From the NCBI GenBank assembly GCA_031273735.1, contig JAISRI010000172.1:1-23328 (forward strand): a DNA stretch of 23,328 bases. The letters run 5' to 3'. Below the pieces are notes generated by a model that was given only the letters and a program-made list of their open reading frames with translations, was not told the origin of the DNA and ran no database searches. Positions 1 through 7,603 of the stretch are shown here, piece after piece (position 1 is the stretch's first letter; every line of letters begins with the position of its first letter). The translations under genes and the position numbers were made by a program. This DNA is from Helicobacteraceae bacterium. GTDB lineage: Bacteria; Campylobacterota; Campylobacteria; Campylobacterales; SZUA-545.

Positions 1-1047
1 CGGTATAAAAACGCGAAGCCGCTCGATCAAAAAACGCTTAAAGCGCTCGCGCTATCGAGCGATACGGAGCTTTCAAGGTATGCCAAAGACGCGGAAAATC
101 AAAAGAAGCTAAAGCTGATCGAAACGCTCTATAGATCGCCCGATAGCAAGGTTTTATTGATCGCGTTTTATTACGACTACGACGAACGCGACAATACGGA
201 CGGCGCGGCTTTTATACTCTCTTTGGATCGCAACGAAAAGCCAAAACAGATTTTTTACGTTTTTTTTAACGAATACGGCGGCGCTACAAGCTCCGCAATA
301 AAAGAGGATTGGATTTTAATAAGCGCGCAAAGCGGCGGCGGTTACGACGGGGCGTTCGAATTTCGCAACTCTTTTCAGGAAAATTGGCGTTATTTTTTTG
401 ATAAAAACGAAAACTTTGCGATCGACGAAACGGGCAGAACGTCTCGCCATCATAGATATATGGGCGCTGGCGTATTTGAGGCGTTATCCGTAGAGATGGC
501 GCAAGTTTTTGAAAGCAAATTAAACGTTAATAGCGGCGACGCGAAAGAGACGCAAAAACAAGAAAAAAAGTTTGCCGATCCGATCGATAACGTTATTTTC
601 GATCTAAGCTATTTTGATAAACGTTTTAACGATAAAGATGTAAGCAAAAGCGTTTCGGCAAAGATCAATAAAGAGCTAATTTATATTCTTGAATTAGACG
701 GATACGAAATTAAACAGATCGGCGCTATCGAGAATAAAGCCGATCGCAAAGCGTCGCTACCGATTGTCGGCGTTAAAATGGACGATGCAAAGATTCTCTA
801 TCTAACCGAACTTGACGAAAAGGGATCGATCGTTCAGGCGATCGCGCTTTTTTGCGAGAGCGAAGATAAAAAATCTTGCGACGTTAAAAGTAAGATCGAA
901 AATAACACAATCGAGCGGATACGCAGATACGCCGATAACGAAGGTCGTATTACCTCCGAAATCTCGCGTTTTATCTGGAGTTATTCGCGGGATAAAAAAA
1001 TTAGTATGATAGCCTTTGATTATGTATATCCTAAAGAGATAGTTTAA
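1..1047 (+). CDS. Hypothetical protein, 3' part of gene (5' end outside window)
   Basis: The reading frame is open from the first base to the TAA at 1045-1047, so the gene begins upstream of the window and at least 348 residues are present. The TTG at 157 lies inside this frame and should not be taken as the start. I do not recognise the family. The visible part is hydrophilic and rich in Lys, Asp and Glu, with no signal peptide or membrane segment. It contains patches such as YYDYDERDNTDG and a C-terminal IWSYSRDKKISMIAFDYVY, suggesting a mixed alpha/beta soluble or exported domain. The gene ends 19 bases before the glnD start on the same strand, so the two may be co-transcribed. That spacing alone does not imply a nitrogen-related role. 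Confidence 0.75.
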   Translation, partial: RYKNAKPLDQKTLKALALSSDTELSRYAKDAENQKKLKLIETLYRSPDSKVLLIAFYYDYDERDNTDGAAFILSLDRNEKPKQIFYVFFNEYGGATSSAIKEDWILISAQSGGGYDGAFEFRNSFQENWRYFFDKNENFAIDETGRTSRHHRYMGAGVFEALSVEMAQVFESKLNVNSGDAKETQKQEKKFADPIDNVIFDLSYFDKRFNDKDVSKSVSAKINKELIYILELDGYEIKQIGAIENKADRKASLPIVGVKMDDAKILYLTELDEKGSIVQAIALFCESEDKKSCDVKSKIENNTIERIRRYADNEGRITSEISRFIWSYSRDKKISMIAFDYVYPKEIV

Positions 1048-1066
1048 GAGATAAGAAAGCAAAAAG

Positions 1067-3532
1067 TTGCGAGCGGGCTTTGCGGAAAAATTAGAAAACC
1101 TGATCGAGCAAAAGGCGGAAGATTTCGCCGTTTCTAAGCTGTTCAAAGAGGAAAAAACCGCCTATTACGAAACGCTGATCGAGCGCTTTTCGCCCTCGCA
1201 CCCGCGAGCTTTTTTAGTCCAGCACGCAAGGGCGATCGAAGAGTTTATAGCCTATTTTTACCGCTATGTTTTGCGCGGGCATTTCGGCGATTACGCGCCG
1301 CCTTTTAGCGCTATTCCGATCGCTTTTGTAGCGCTAGGAAGTTTTGGCAGGGAGCAGTGCGCTCCATATTCGGATATTGATCTGATGATCGTTTATAAAC
1401 AGACGTATGGATACAATATAAAACCGTTAATAGAACGTATTTTATATCTTGCGTGGGATTCTGGGTTTCATTTGGGGCATAGAGTTCATGAGATTGGAGA
1501 GCTTGAAGAGGCGGCAAACGGCGATACGACTATTAAAACCGCTATGCTAGAAGGAAGGTTTTTCTACGGATCGCGGATATTGTGGGTAGAGGTTGAAACC
1601 AAGTTAAAAAATATCCGTTTAAGCGATCAAGAAAACTACATATCGCAAAAGCTAGAAGAGTATCGCATTCGCCGCGCAAAAAATCCGATCGTTATGGAAC
1701 CCGATATAAAAGAGTGCGCGGGCGGTTTGCGCGACGCAAACGCGCTTTTTTGGATCGCAAAAGCGCTTTACGGCGTTTCCTCTACAAAAGATTTAGTCGG
1801 TTCGATTATCGGCGAAGAGGATTACAGAGAGTTTCACCAAGCGTTAGAATCGCTTTTTCGCGTTAGAATCGCCTTGCATTTATTGGCAAAAAAGCGATCG
1901 GACGCGCTTATTTTAGAGCGTCAAAGAGAGGTTGCGATCTATCTAGGTTTTAGCGATACAAAAACGCGCAAAGCCGAAAGATTTTTTGTGCAAAAAGTCC
2001 TTGCCTCCCTTAAAACGATCAGCCGCCATTGCGAATACTATCTAGCAAAATTAACGCGCCGCGACAATACCGCTATAAACGCGATCGCGTCGCCTTTTGA
2101 CGAACGTCGAGAAACGCTTATAGATTTGACGCGGCAGGCTATTCAATCGCCGATCGACGGCGATTATGATATTTCGTTTGTTATGGCTTTGCGCCGAGCG
2201 GAAAATATACGGCTAGGATCGTCTATGAGGCGAATGATCAGAGCGATTTTCGATCGCCCCGATTGCTATAAAATCGTAAACGTTTTCGATCTTGCCGATC
2301 GATTGGAAACGCTTTTGCCTCCGCTTAAAGGGACGATCAATTTAGCGCAATTCGACGGCTATCACACCCGCCCCGTCGACGAACATTCGATTTTGACGCT
2401 GAAAAATATGTGTTTATTAGAGGGCGATCTGAGCGAACTTTTTTTAACGCTTAGCGACGAGGAGCAAGCGTTACTTCGTTTAGTGGCTCTTTTGCACGAT
2501 TGCGGAAAGGGAGGTATGCGCGATCATAGCGAAGCGGGCGCGCTTAGGTTTCGCAACTTCGCCAAAGCGCTTGATTTTCGCGCCGATCTAACCGAACGCG
2601 GAGCGCTTCTGATCCGAACTCACACTTTGATGAACGCCGTCGCCAGATCGCGCGATATTTATAGCGATCGCGTCGTGTTTGCATTCGCCTCGCAACTAGG
2701 TTCTAAATCGTTAGTAACGGCGCTTTATCTTTTGACCGTTTGCGATATGAGCGCCGTCGCGGCGGGCGTTTATACGCCGTTTGCCGCCGAGCTTTTGCGC
2801 GATCTCTACTTTAGGGCGATCGCCGCGTTGGATAAAAACGAGCAGATCGGCGAAGCGGCGACGCGCCTTCGCAAAGAAAAACAGCTTTTATCTTACGAGG
2901 GTTTTACGTCGCTAGAACCGCGTTTGCAAAGGCGGATATTAGGCGTGGATTCCACGCTTTTTTTTCTTAAATATAAGCCCGCAGAAATCGTAGAGTTTTC
3001 CAAACGCGCCGCCGCGACCGATCGGGTTAGTTTTAGCGCTATTAGCTCTCCGTCGCTAACGCTAGAGGTTATTAGTAAAGCGCCGTTTAATCTCGGCTGG
3101 GCGCTTGGCAAACTCGCGTGGCTAGACTTAGGCGCGATGGATATATTTAAGCTATTCGACGGCGCGAAAATGTTTAGAATGTTCTTTCGCAAGCCGCTTG
3201 ACGAACCGATAGGAATGTTGGCGGAACTAGTTGAAAACGCGCTAGATATGAGCCGCGCTATGAAGTATGCCCGTCCGACTATTAAGAAAAAGGAGATCGA
3301 GATCGATTGCGATCATTCGCCGACCTACGCGCGAATGAGTTTAGACGCTCCCGATCAGCAAGGTCTAATGGCGTTTGTGATCGATATTTTCGATCGGCGC
3401 GGAATCGATATTGCCGCCGCAAAAATCGCCACGATTAAACGCCGCGCGAGCAATCTGTTTTTGATCGAAAAAACGGGTCGATTCTGCGCCGATCAAAAAG
3501 AGATCGTAGCGGAGCTTACCGCGTCGCGTTAG
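1067..3532 (+). CDS. glnD: Bifunctional PII uridylyltransferase / uridylyl-removing enzyme GlnD
   Basis: GlnD senses glutamine and adds or removes UMP on PII proteins, which then tune glutamine synthetase and nitrogen genes. All family parts are visible in its 821 residues. The nucleotidyltransferase motif GSFGREQ...YSDIDL is at residues 91-106, with metal-binding D103 and D105. The linker motif PDIKECAGGLRD (212-223) is typical of GlnD. The HD hydrolase domain shows VDEH (437-440), LLHDCGKG (475-482) and DHSEAGA (486-492). Two C-terminal ACT domains, at about 673-715 and 755-815, are the expected glutamine sensors. Length is slightly below the roughly 890 residues of enteric GlnD. The start is TTG at 1067 with only a weak purine-rich AAGAAAG upstream, so the exact N-terminus is uncertain. 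No PII gene (glnB) lies in the window. Confidence 0.93.
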   Translation: MRAGFAEKLENLIEQKAEDFAVSKLFKEEKTAYYETLIERFSPSHPRAFLVQHARAIEEFIAYFYRYVLRGHFGDYAPPFSAIPIAFVALGSFGREQCAPYSDIDLMIVYKQTYGYNIKPLIERILYLAWDSGFHLGHRVHEIGELEEAANGDTTIKTAMLEGRFFYGSRILWVEVETKLKNIRLSDQENYISQKLEEYRIRRAKNPIVMEPDIKECAGGLRDANALFWIAKALYGVSSTKDLVGSIIGEEDYREFHQALESLFRVRIALHLLAKKRSDALILERQREVAIYLGFSDTKTRKAERFFVQKVLASLKTISRHCEYYLAKLTRRDNTAINAIASPFDERRETLIDLTRQAIQSPIDGDYDISFVMALRRAENIRLGSSMRRMIRAIFDRPDCYKIVNVFDLADRLETLLPPLKGTINLAQFDGYHTRPVDEHSILTLKNMCLLEGDLSELFLTLSDEEQALLRLVALLHDCGKGGMRDHSEAGALRFRNFAKALDFRADLTERGALLIRTHTLMNAVARSRDIYSDRVVFAFASQLGSKSLVTALYLLTVCDMSAVAAGVYTPFAAELLRDLYFRAIAALDKNEQIGEAATRLRKEKQLLSYEGFTSLEPRLQRRILGVDSTLFFLKYKPAEIVEFSKRAAATDRVSFSAISSPSLTLEVISKAPFNLGWALGKLAWLDLGAMDIFKLFDGAKMFRMFFRKPLDEPIGMLAELVENALDMSRAMKYARPTIKKKEIEIDCDHSPTYARMSLDAPDQQGLMAFVIDIFDRRGIDIAAAKIATIKRRASNLFLIEKTGRFCADQKEIVAELTASR

Positions 3533-3579
3533 GCGACAATCGCGCGTCGATCGCCGTCTTTTGCAAATATATCTTTCTG

Positions 3580-3585
3580 TATCAT
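3580..3585 (+). promoter_or_regulatory. Possible -10 element of the SH3b-M48-cyclase operon
   Basis: TATCAT sits 22 bases before the ATG at 3608, in an AT-rich stretch of a 75-nt gap. A start about 7 bases downstream would leave a short leader holding the strong AAGGAGG ribosome site (3597-3603). No convincing -35 is visible, which is common in Campylobacterota sigma70 promoters. This is an inference from position and one hexamer. Confidence 0.3.
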
Positions 3586-3607
3586 AACAAAAATTAAGGA
3601 GGATTAA

Positions 3608-4081
3608 ATGAAACGAGCGCTTATTGCTCTGACGTTAGGCGCGGCGGTTTTATACGCGGCGCCTTCTAGCAAAGAAAAAACGATGTATGTCGCCGTAAAG
3701 AATGCGGAGCTTAGAGTCTCCGCCTCTTTCTTTGCGGGGAAAAAGGGCGCGTTATCTTACGGCGAAACGGTAACGGCGCTGCAAGAGGACGGCAAATGGA
3801 CGCAGGTCAGATCGGCTTCAAACGCCGCTTTAAGCGGTTGGCTTTCGTCCGCCGATCTAACCTCGAAGCGTATTATCGCATCAAGCGCTACGGGAGCGAG
3901 CGCGCAAGAGCTGGCGTTAGCGGGCAAAGGGTTTAATCAAGAGGTGGAAAACGCCTATAAAAAGCAAAGGGGCGATCTGAACTACAAGGATATAGACGCG
4001 ATCGAATCTATATCCGTTCCAAATAATCAGTTGCTTACCTTTCTGAACGAAGGGCGTTTAGCAAAAGGAGATAAACGATGA
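3608..4081 (+). CDS. Secreted bacterial SH3 (SH3b) domain protein
   Basis: This is a 157-residue exported protein. Residues 1-18 form a short signal peptide (MKR, then a hydrophobic run ending LYAA before PSS). An SH3b-type domain follows at about 25-92: NAELRVSASFFAGKKGALSYG is the usual N-terminal strand and loop, then GKWTQV and GWLSSADL close the fold. SH3b domains commonly bind peptidoglycan or peptides in the envelope. The C-terminal 60 residues lack a recognisable domain. The ATG has an excellent AAGGAGG ribosome site 5 bases upstream. Its stop codon overlaps the start of the M48 peptidase gene (ATGA at 4078-4081), so the two are translationally coupled. I infer that it is a periplasmic partner or targeting subunit for the protease and the downstream cyclase; no function is proven. 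Confidence 0.85.
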   Translation: MKRALIALTLGAAVLYAAPSSKEKTMYVAVKNAELRVSASFFAGKKGALSYGETVTALQEDGKWTQVRSASNAALSGWLSSADLTSKRIIASSATGASAQELALAGKGFNQEVENAYKKQRGDLNYKDIDAIESISVPNNQLLTFLNEGRLAKGDKR

Positions 4082-4977
4082 AAACGCTAAGTTACGCGCT
4101 CATTTTAGCCCTTTTATCCGCGCTGATCTTATCTTGTTCCGCCGTAGGCAAAGCTATGCAGACAAGCTCCGTTTTCGCGAGCGATCCGAAAGTCGCGAGC
4201 GCTTTGCAAAAATCGGGCGAAGCTATCGGCAAAGCCGCCGAAGAGATTACCCCAGAGCAAGAATACTATATCGGCAGAGCGGTTGGCGCTACGATCCTGA
4301 GTAAATACAAGCTCTACAAAGACGCTCCGCAATTAACCGCTTATCTTAACAAGATATGCGCCGCTATAACGGTTAATTCCGAAAGACCCGAGATCTACAA
4401 CGGATATCGCGTCGCAATTCTCGATAGCCTTGAAATCAACGCCTTCGCCACCTCTGGCGGTCATATTCTAGTTACGCGGGGGCTTTTGGAGAGCGCCAAA
4501 TCGGAGGACGCTCTCGCGGCGGTTATCGCCCACGAAATAGCGCATATTCAGCTTCAACACAGCCTTAACGCAATCAAGACAAGCCGAATTACTCAAGCCG
4601 CCGCCGTAACTGGTCTTTCAGCCGCGAGCGCTGCGGGCGACGGCAAAGATTTAGGCAAAATAACGGACGCTTTTGGCGGCGCGATCGGGGACGTCGTTAC
4701 GACTTTGGTTAATAACGGCTATTCGCGCTCTCAGGAGTTTGAAGCGGATAATAAGGCGCTTTCGCTCTTAGCCGACGCGGGATACGAGCCTTCAAGTCTC
4801 GTTACAATGCTAAAAGCGTTGCAAAAAAACCAAGCCGTTCGATCTGGCGGTTTCAACAAAACCCACCCCGCTCCGCAAGATCGCATTGAAAACGCTAAAA
4901 AAGATTTGAGCAAATATCCTTCCGTCAATACGCAAAGCGCGCGAGCGCCTCGTTATAACGCGACGTTGAAAAAGTGA
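4078..4977 (+). CDS. M48-family zinc metalloprotease, probable lipoprotein (BepA/LoiP-like)
   Basis: The 299-residue protein has a lipoprotein-type leader: a hydrophobic run ending ILSC at residue 20, which would be lipidated. The catalytic zinc motif HEIAH is at residues 152-156 within AAVIAHEIAHIQLQH. The third ligand lies in SRSQEFEAD (217-224), as in M48 peptidases, with E220 the likely zinc ligand. A late THPAPQDRIENA segment is also characteristic of the M48 family. There are no HtpX-type transmembrane helices, so this is a periplasmic, membrane-anchored member like the quality-control proteases BepA and LoiP, which degrade misassembled outer-membrane proteins. It overlaps the upstream SH3b gene by 4 nt and the downstream cyclase start by 4 nt (GTGA), which argues for one functional unit. 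The substrate is unknown. Confidence 0.9.
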   Translation: MKTLSYALILALLSALILSCSAVGKAMQTSSVFASDPKVASALQKSGEAIGKAAEEITPEQEYYIGRAVGATILSKYKLYKDAPQLTAYLNKICAAITVNSERPEIYNGYRVAILDSLEINAFATSGGHILVTRGLLESAKSEDALAAVIAHEIAHIQLQHSLNAIKTSRITQAAAVTGLSAASAAGDGKDLGKITDAFGGAIGDVVTTLVNNGYSRSQEFEADNKALSLLADAGYEPSSLVTMLKALQKNQAVRSGGFNKTHPAPQDRIENAKKDLSKYPSVNTQSARAPRYNATLKK

Positions 4978-7184
4978 TCGCCCCGCGTTTTAAAAACCGC
5001 AAAAAGTCCGCCGCCGCGTTACTGATCGCGGCGGCGGTTTTCGCCGTTTGCGCTCTCGTTTCGCTAACGGGGCTTTTTAACTTTTTAGAATATAAAACTT
5101 ACGATCTGCGCGTTAATCTTTTTGCCCCATCGTTTAAACCTTCCGACGACGTCGTAGTCGTTTTGCTAGATCAGGCGAGCATCGATTGGGCTAAGAAAGA
5201 GCGCGGTTGGTCTTGGCCTTGGCCTAGAAAGGCTTACGCGCAGATCGTCGATTATATGAACGTAGCAAACGCCAAAGCGATCGCTTTCGACGTGCTGTTT
5301 TCGGAGCCGTCCGCTTACGGGATCGAGGACGACGATATTTTCGTTAAATCGAGCGGGGATTTTGGCGGCGCGGTTCACGCGGCGTTTTTTGGCGGCGGCG
5401 AAGTTTCCAAAGCGTTAAGCAAGCCCCTTTTGGGCGACTTTGAGATCGAAGATCATATTAACGACAATCAGTTGCCGCCAGACGCGCAGTTTCCAATAAA
5501 AAGCCTTCATAGCGCGGCGCGTAGCATAGGAAGCGTAACGGGCAGAGCCGATTCCGACGGAGTATTTCGCCGCTATAAGCTATTCGCCCGCTTTGAAGAT
5601 AAAGCGATCCCAAGTTTAGCCGCCGCCTCTTTGATTGCGGCGCTCGAAGAGGTAAAACTTGTTCGCGCCGACGATCGTTTTATCGAGTGGGGAGAGCGCA
5701 AAATACCCGTCGATCGTAACGGAGCGATTCTTTTACGTTTCAAAGGGGATTTGAACCGATATATTCCGTATAGCGCCGCCGATATTTTGCAAAGCTCCGA
5801 CGCGTTAGCGGCGGGCGGCGAAGCGCTTTTGCCGCCAGAGGATTTTGAGGGCAAATACGTTTTTTTCGGATTTTACGCGCCGGGTCTTTACGATATTTTC
5901 GCCTCCCCGATCTCGTCGGCTTATCCGGGCGTTGGAATGCACGTTACTATGTTGGACAACCTTCTTTCAAACGATTTTATCGTTGAATTTCCCCTTTGGG
6001 CTAATATCCTAATCCTACTTTTGGCGATCTCTCTAAGCGCTTTTACGACGCTCTACGTAAGTCGAGTTTATTTAAGCGTAACGGCGTTGGTTGCGATACT
6101 AGCGGCTTTGGCGGGGCTAAGCGGATTTTTCTACGCGCAGGGTTTTTGGATGATTGTCGTCGCGCCGATCGCGGGAGCGATGGTAGCCTTTCTCGCCGCG
6201 TCTCTTTACAACTACGCGGTTGAATACGGACAAAAACGCTTTATCAAATCGGCGTTCAGCCAATATCTAAGTCCCGCCGTGATCGAGACTCTGATTGCCG
6301 ATCCCGCTAAGCTAAAATTGGGCGGAGAGGAGCGCGAAATGACCGCGATCTTTACCGATATTCGCGGTTTTTCCACTATATCCGAGGCGCTTAAAAGCCC
6401 ATCAAAGTTGGTGGAACTACTTAACTACTACTTAACCGTTATGAGCGATATTATTTTAGACTATCAGGGCGCGATCGACAAATACGAGGGCGACGCGATT
6501 ATCGCCTTTTTCGGCGCTCCGATCTACGCCGCCGATCACGCCGCTTTAGCCTGCAAAACCGCGATCGAGATGAAAAAAGCCGAGCGGCGAATCAACGACG
6601 AAGCGATAAAACGGGGATTGATCCCGCAAGAGGTTATCGACGCGCTGGAAAGAAAAGGCGTTTTGCGCGGCGATCCTACGCCGCTATACACCCGCATAGG
6701 CGTTAATACGGGCGCTATGGTGGTGGGCAATATGGGAACGCCAAGAAAGATGAACTATACCATTATGGGAAACGCGGTTAATCTCGCGGCGCGTTTGGAG
6801 GGAGTGAATAAACAATACGACACTAGCGGCGTATTGATCAGCGAATATACGAAGGAGAAAATTGGCGACGAGTTTATCGTTAGGCGTTTAAGCAGGGCGC
6901 GAGTAGTCGGAGTGAATACGCCTTTGCGTTTATACGAGCTGTTGGACTTGCGCGAAAACGCCGCGCCTTCGTTAGAAACGGCGCTAACCGAATGGGATCG
7001 GGGCTTAGAACGCTATGAAAAGCGCGATTTTTCAAAAGCTTTCGAGATTTTTAACGCGCTCTATCTGGCGAACAATCAAGACCTAGTAGCTAAACTCTAC
7101 GCCAACCGCGCTCAAGAATTTCTATTAACCCCCACTACGGATCGGGCGTGGGACGACGGCATAGATAATTTAATCGAAAAGTAA
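4974..7184 (+). CDS. CHASE2-domain class III adenylate cyclase
   Basis: This 736-residue membrane sensor has a first transmembrane helix at about 12-36, then a periplasmic CHASE2 domain (about 40-335; starts LEYKTYDLRV). Three helices between 341 and 415 lead to a cytoplasmic class III cyclase domain (about 452-640). Catalytic residues are present: metal-binding D462 (FTDIRGF) and D507 (KYEGDAIIAFFGAP), adenine-selecting K503, T596 in YTIMG, and N603/R607 in VNLAARLEG. Lys plus Thr at the specificity positions is the pattern of class IIIb adenylate cyclases, a group known for bicarbonate responsiveness; this suggests ATP rather than GTP. An inserted segment (about 540-570) precedes RIGVNTG. 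The 90-residue tail looks TPR-like and helical. The start is GTG at 4974, overlapping the protease stop. The CHASE2 ligand is unknown. Confidence 0.9.
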   Translation: MIAPRFKNRKKSAAALLIAAAVFAVCALVSLTGLFNFLEYKTYDLRVNLFAPSFKPSDDVVVVLLDQASIDWAKKERGWSWPWPRKAYAQIVDYMNVANAKAIAFDVLFSEPSAYGIEDDDIFVKSSGDFGGAVHAAFFGGGEVSKALSKPLLGDFEIEDHINDNQLPPDAQFPIKSLHSAARSIGSVTGRADSDGVFRRYKLFARFEDKAIPSLAAASLIAALEEVKLVRADDRFIEWGERKIPVDRNGAILLRFKGDLNRYIPYSAADILQSSDALAAGGEALLPPEDFEGKYVFFGFYAPGLYDIFASPISSAYPGVGMHVTMLDNLLSNDFIVEFPLWANILILLLAISLSAFTTLYVSRVYLSVTALVAILAALAGLSGFFYAQGFWMIVVAPIAGAMVAFLAASLYNYAVEYGQKRFIKSAFSQYLSPAVIETLIADPAKLKLGGEEREMTAIFTDIRGFSTISEALKSPSKLVELLNYYLTVMSDIILDYQGAIDKYEGDAIIAFFGAPIYAADHAALACKTAIEMKKAERRINDEAIKRGLIPQEVIDALERKGVLRGDPTPLYTRIGVNTGAMVVGNMGTPRKMNYTIMGNAVNLAARLEGVNKQYDTSGVLISEYTKEKIGDEFIVRRLSRARVVGVNTPLRLYELLDLRENAAPSLETALTEWDRGLERYEKRDFSKAFEIFNALYLANNQDLVAKLYANRAQEFLLTPTTDRAWDDGIDNLIEK

Positions 7185-7206
7185 TAAGGCGAGGAGGGTT
7201 AGCGCG

Positions 7207-7476
7207 TTAGCTACAAGAAATACCGAGCGTTTTTAATAGTTTTTCAAAAAAAGCGCCGCCTTCGCGATCGTAGTCGTCTTCAAACTCTAGGTAGATCGCG
7301 CATTTTTCTGGTTGCGTAACGTCGCAATTTTCCATTATCTTTGGGCGCAAAGCGCTTTCGCTTTCCGTTTTGGCGATCGCGTCTAATATCGTTTTTTTTG
7401 CCGTCTCGTCGGCTCCATAAACAAGCTGAAGCCCCTCGTATCTCTCTTCGCGGCGAAAATAGGCTTTGATTTCCAT
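7207..7476 (-). CDS. Small hypothetical protein downstream of dnaK
   Basis: An 89-residue soluble, acidic protein that I do not recognise. The ATG (7474-7476) is preceded by a good AAAGGA ribosome site, which supports a real gene. It has no signal peptide or membrane helix. Two features stand out: a CDVTQPEKCAIYLEFEDDYDR stretch with paired cysteines, and a third Cys near the end (LGISCS). It lies 127 bases downstream of dnaK on the same strand, so it may be expressed by read-through from the heat-shock operon unless the hairpins between them terminate transcription. It converges with the cyclase gene, 22 bases away. Confidence 0.65.
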   Translation of the reverse strand: MEIKAYFRREERYEGLQLVYGADETAKKTILDAIAKTESESALRPKIMENCDVTQPEKCAIYLEFEDDYDREGGAFFEKLLKTLGISCS

Positions 7477-7544
7477 AAGCGTCCTTTATTTGATCCAAAC
7501 GCCCCGCCCGCGAAGGCGAAGACGTTTGTTAGCGACGATGATAA

Positions 7545-7594
7545 CGCGTTTGAACGCGCTAAAAGCTGATCTTTGTCGCGGCTATGTAAAGATC
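7545..7594 (-). terminator. Two weak hairpins after dnaK, possible terminator
   Basis: The gap between dnaK and the small gene holds two inverted repeats. One is a 7-bp pair, GATCTTT (7568-7574) with AAAGATC (7588-7594), loop 13 nt. The other is CGCGTT (7545-7550) with AACGCG (7553-7558). On the minus strand the first is followed by AGCTTTTAGC, only a short T run. They could reduce read-through from dnaK. They are weaker than a classical intrinsic terminator. Confidence 0.3.
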
Positions 7595-7603
7595 AAGCAA
7601 AAA

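Noticed and set aside
1067..3532. GlnD missing one ACT domain
   Set aside because: A first ACT is recognisable at about 673-715 (LEVISKAPFNLGWALGKLAW), so both are present.
3532..3562. Possible terminator after glnD (GGCGA...TCGCC then TCTTTT)
   Set aside because: Only a 5-bp stem with a 14-base loop and an interrupted T run; too weak to call.
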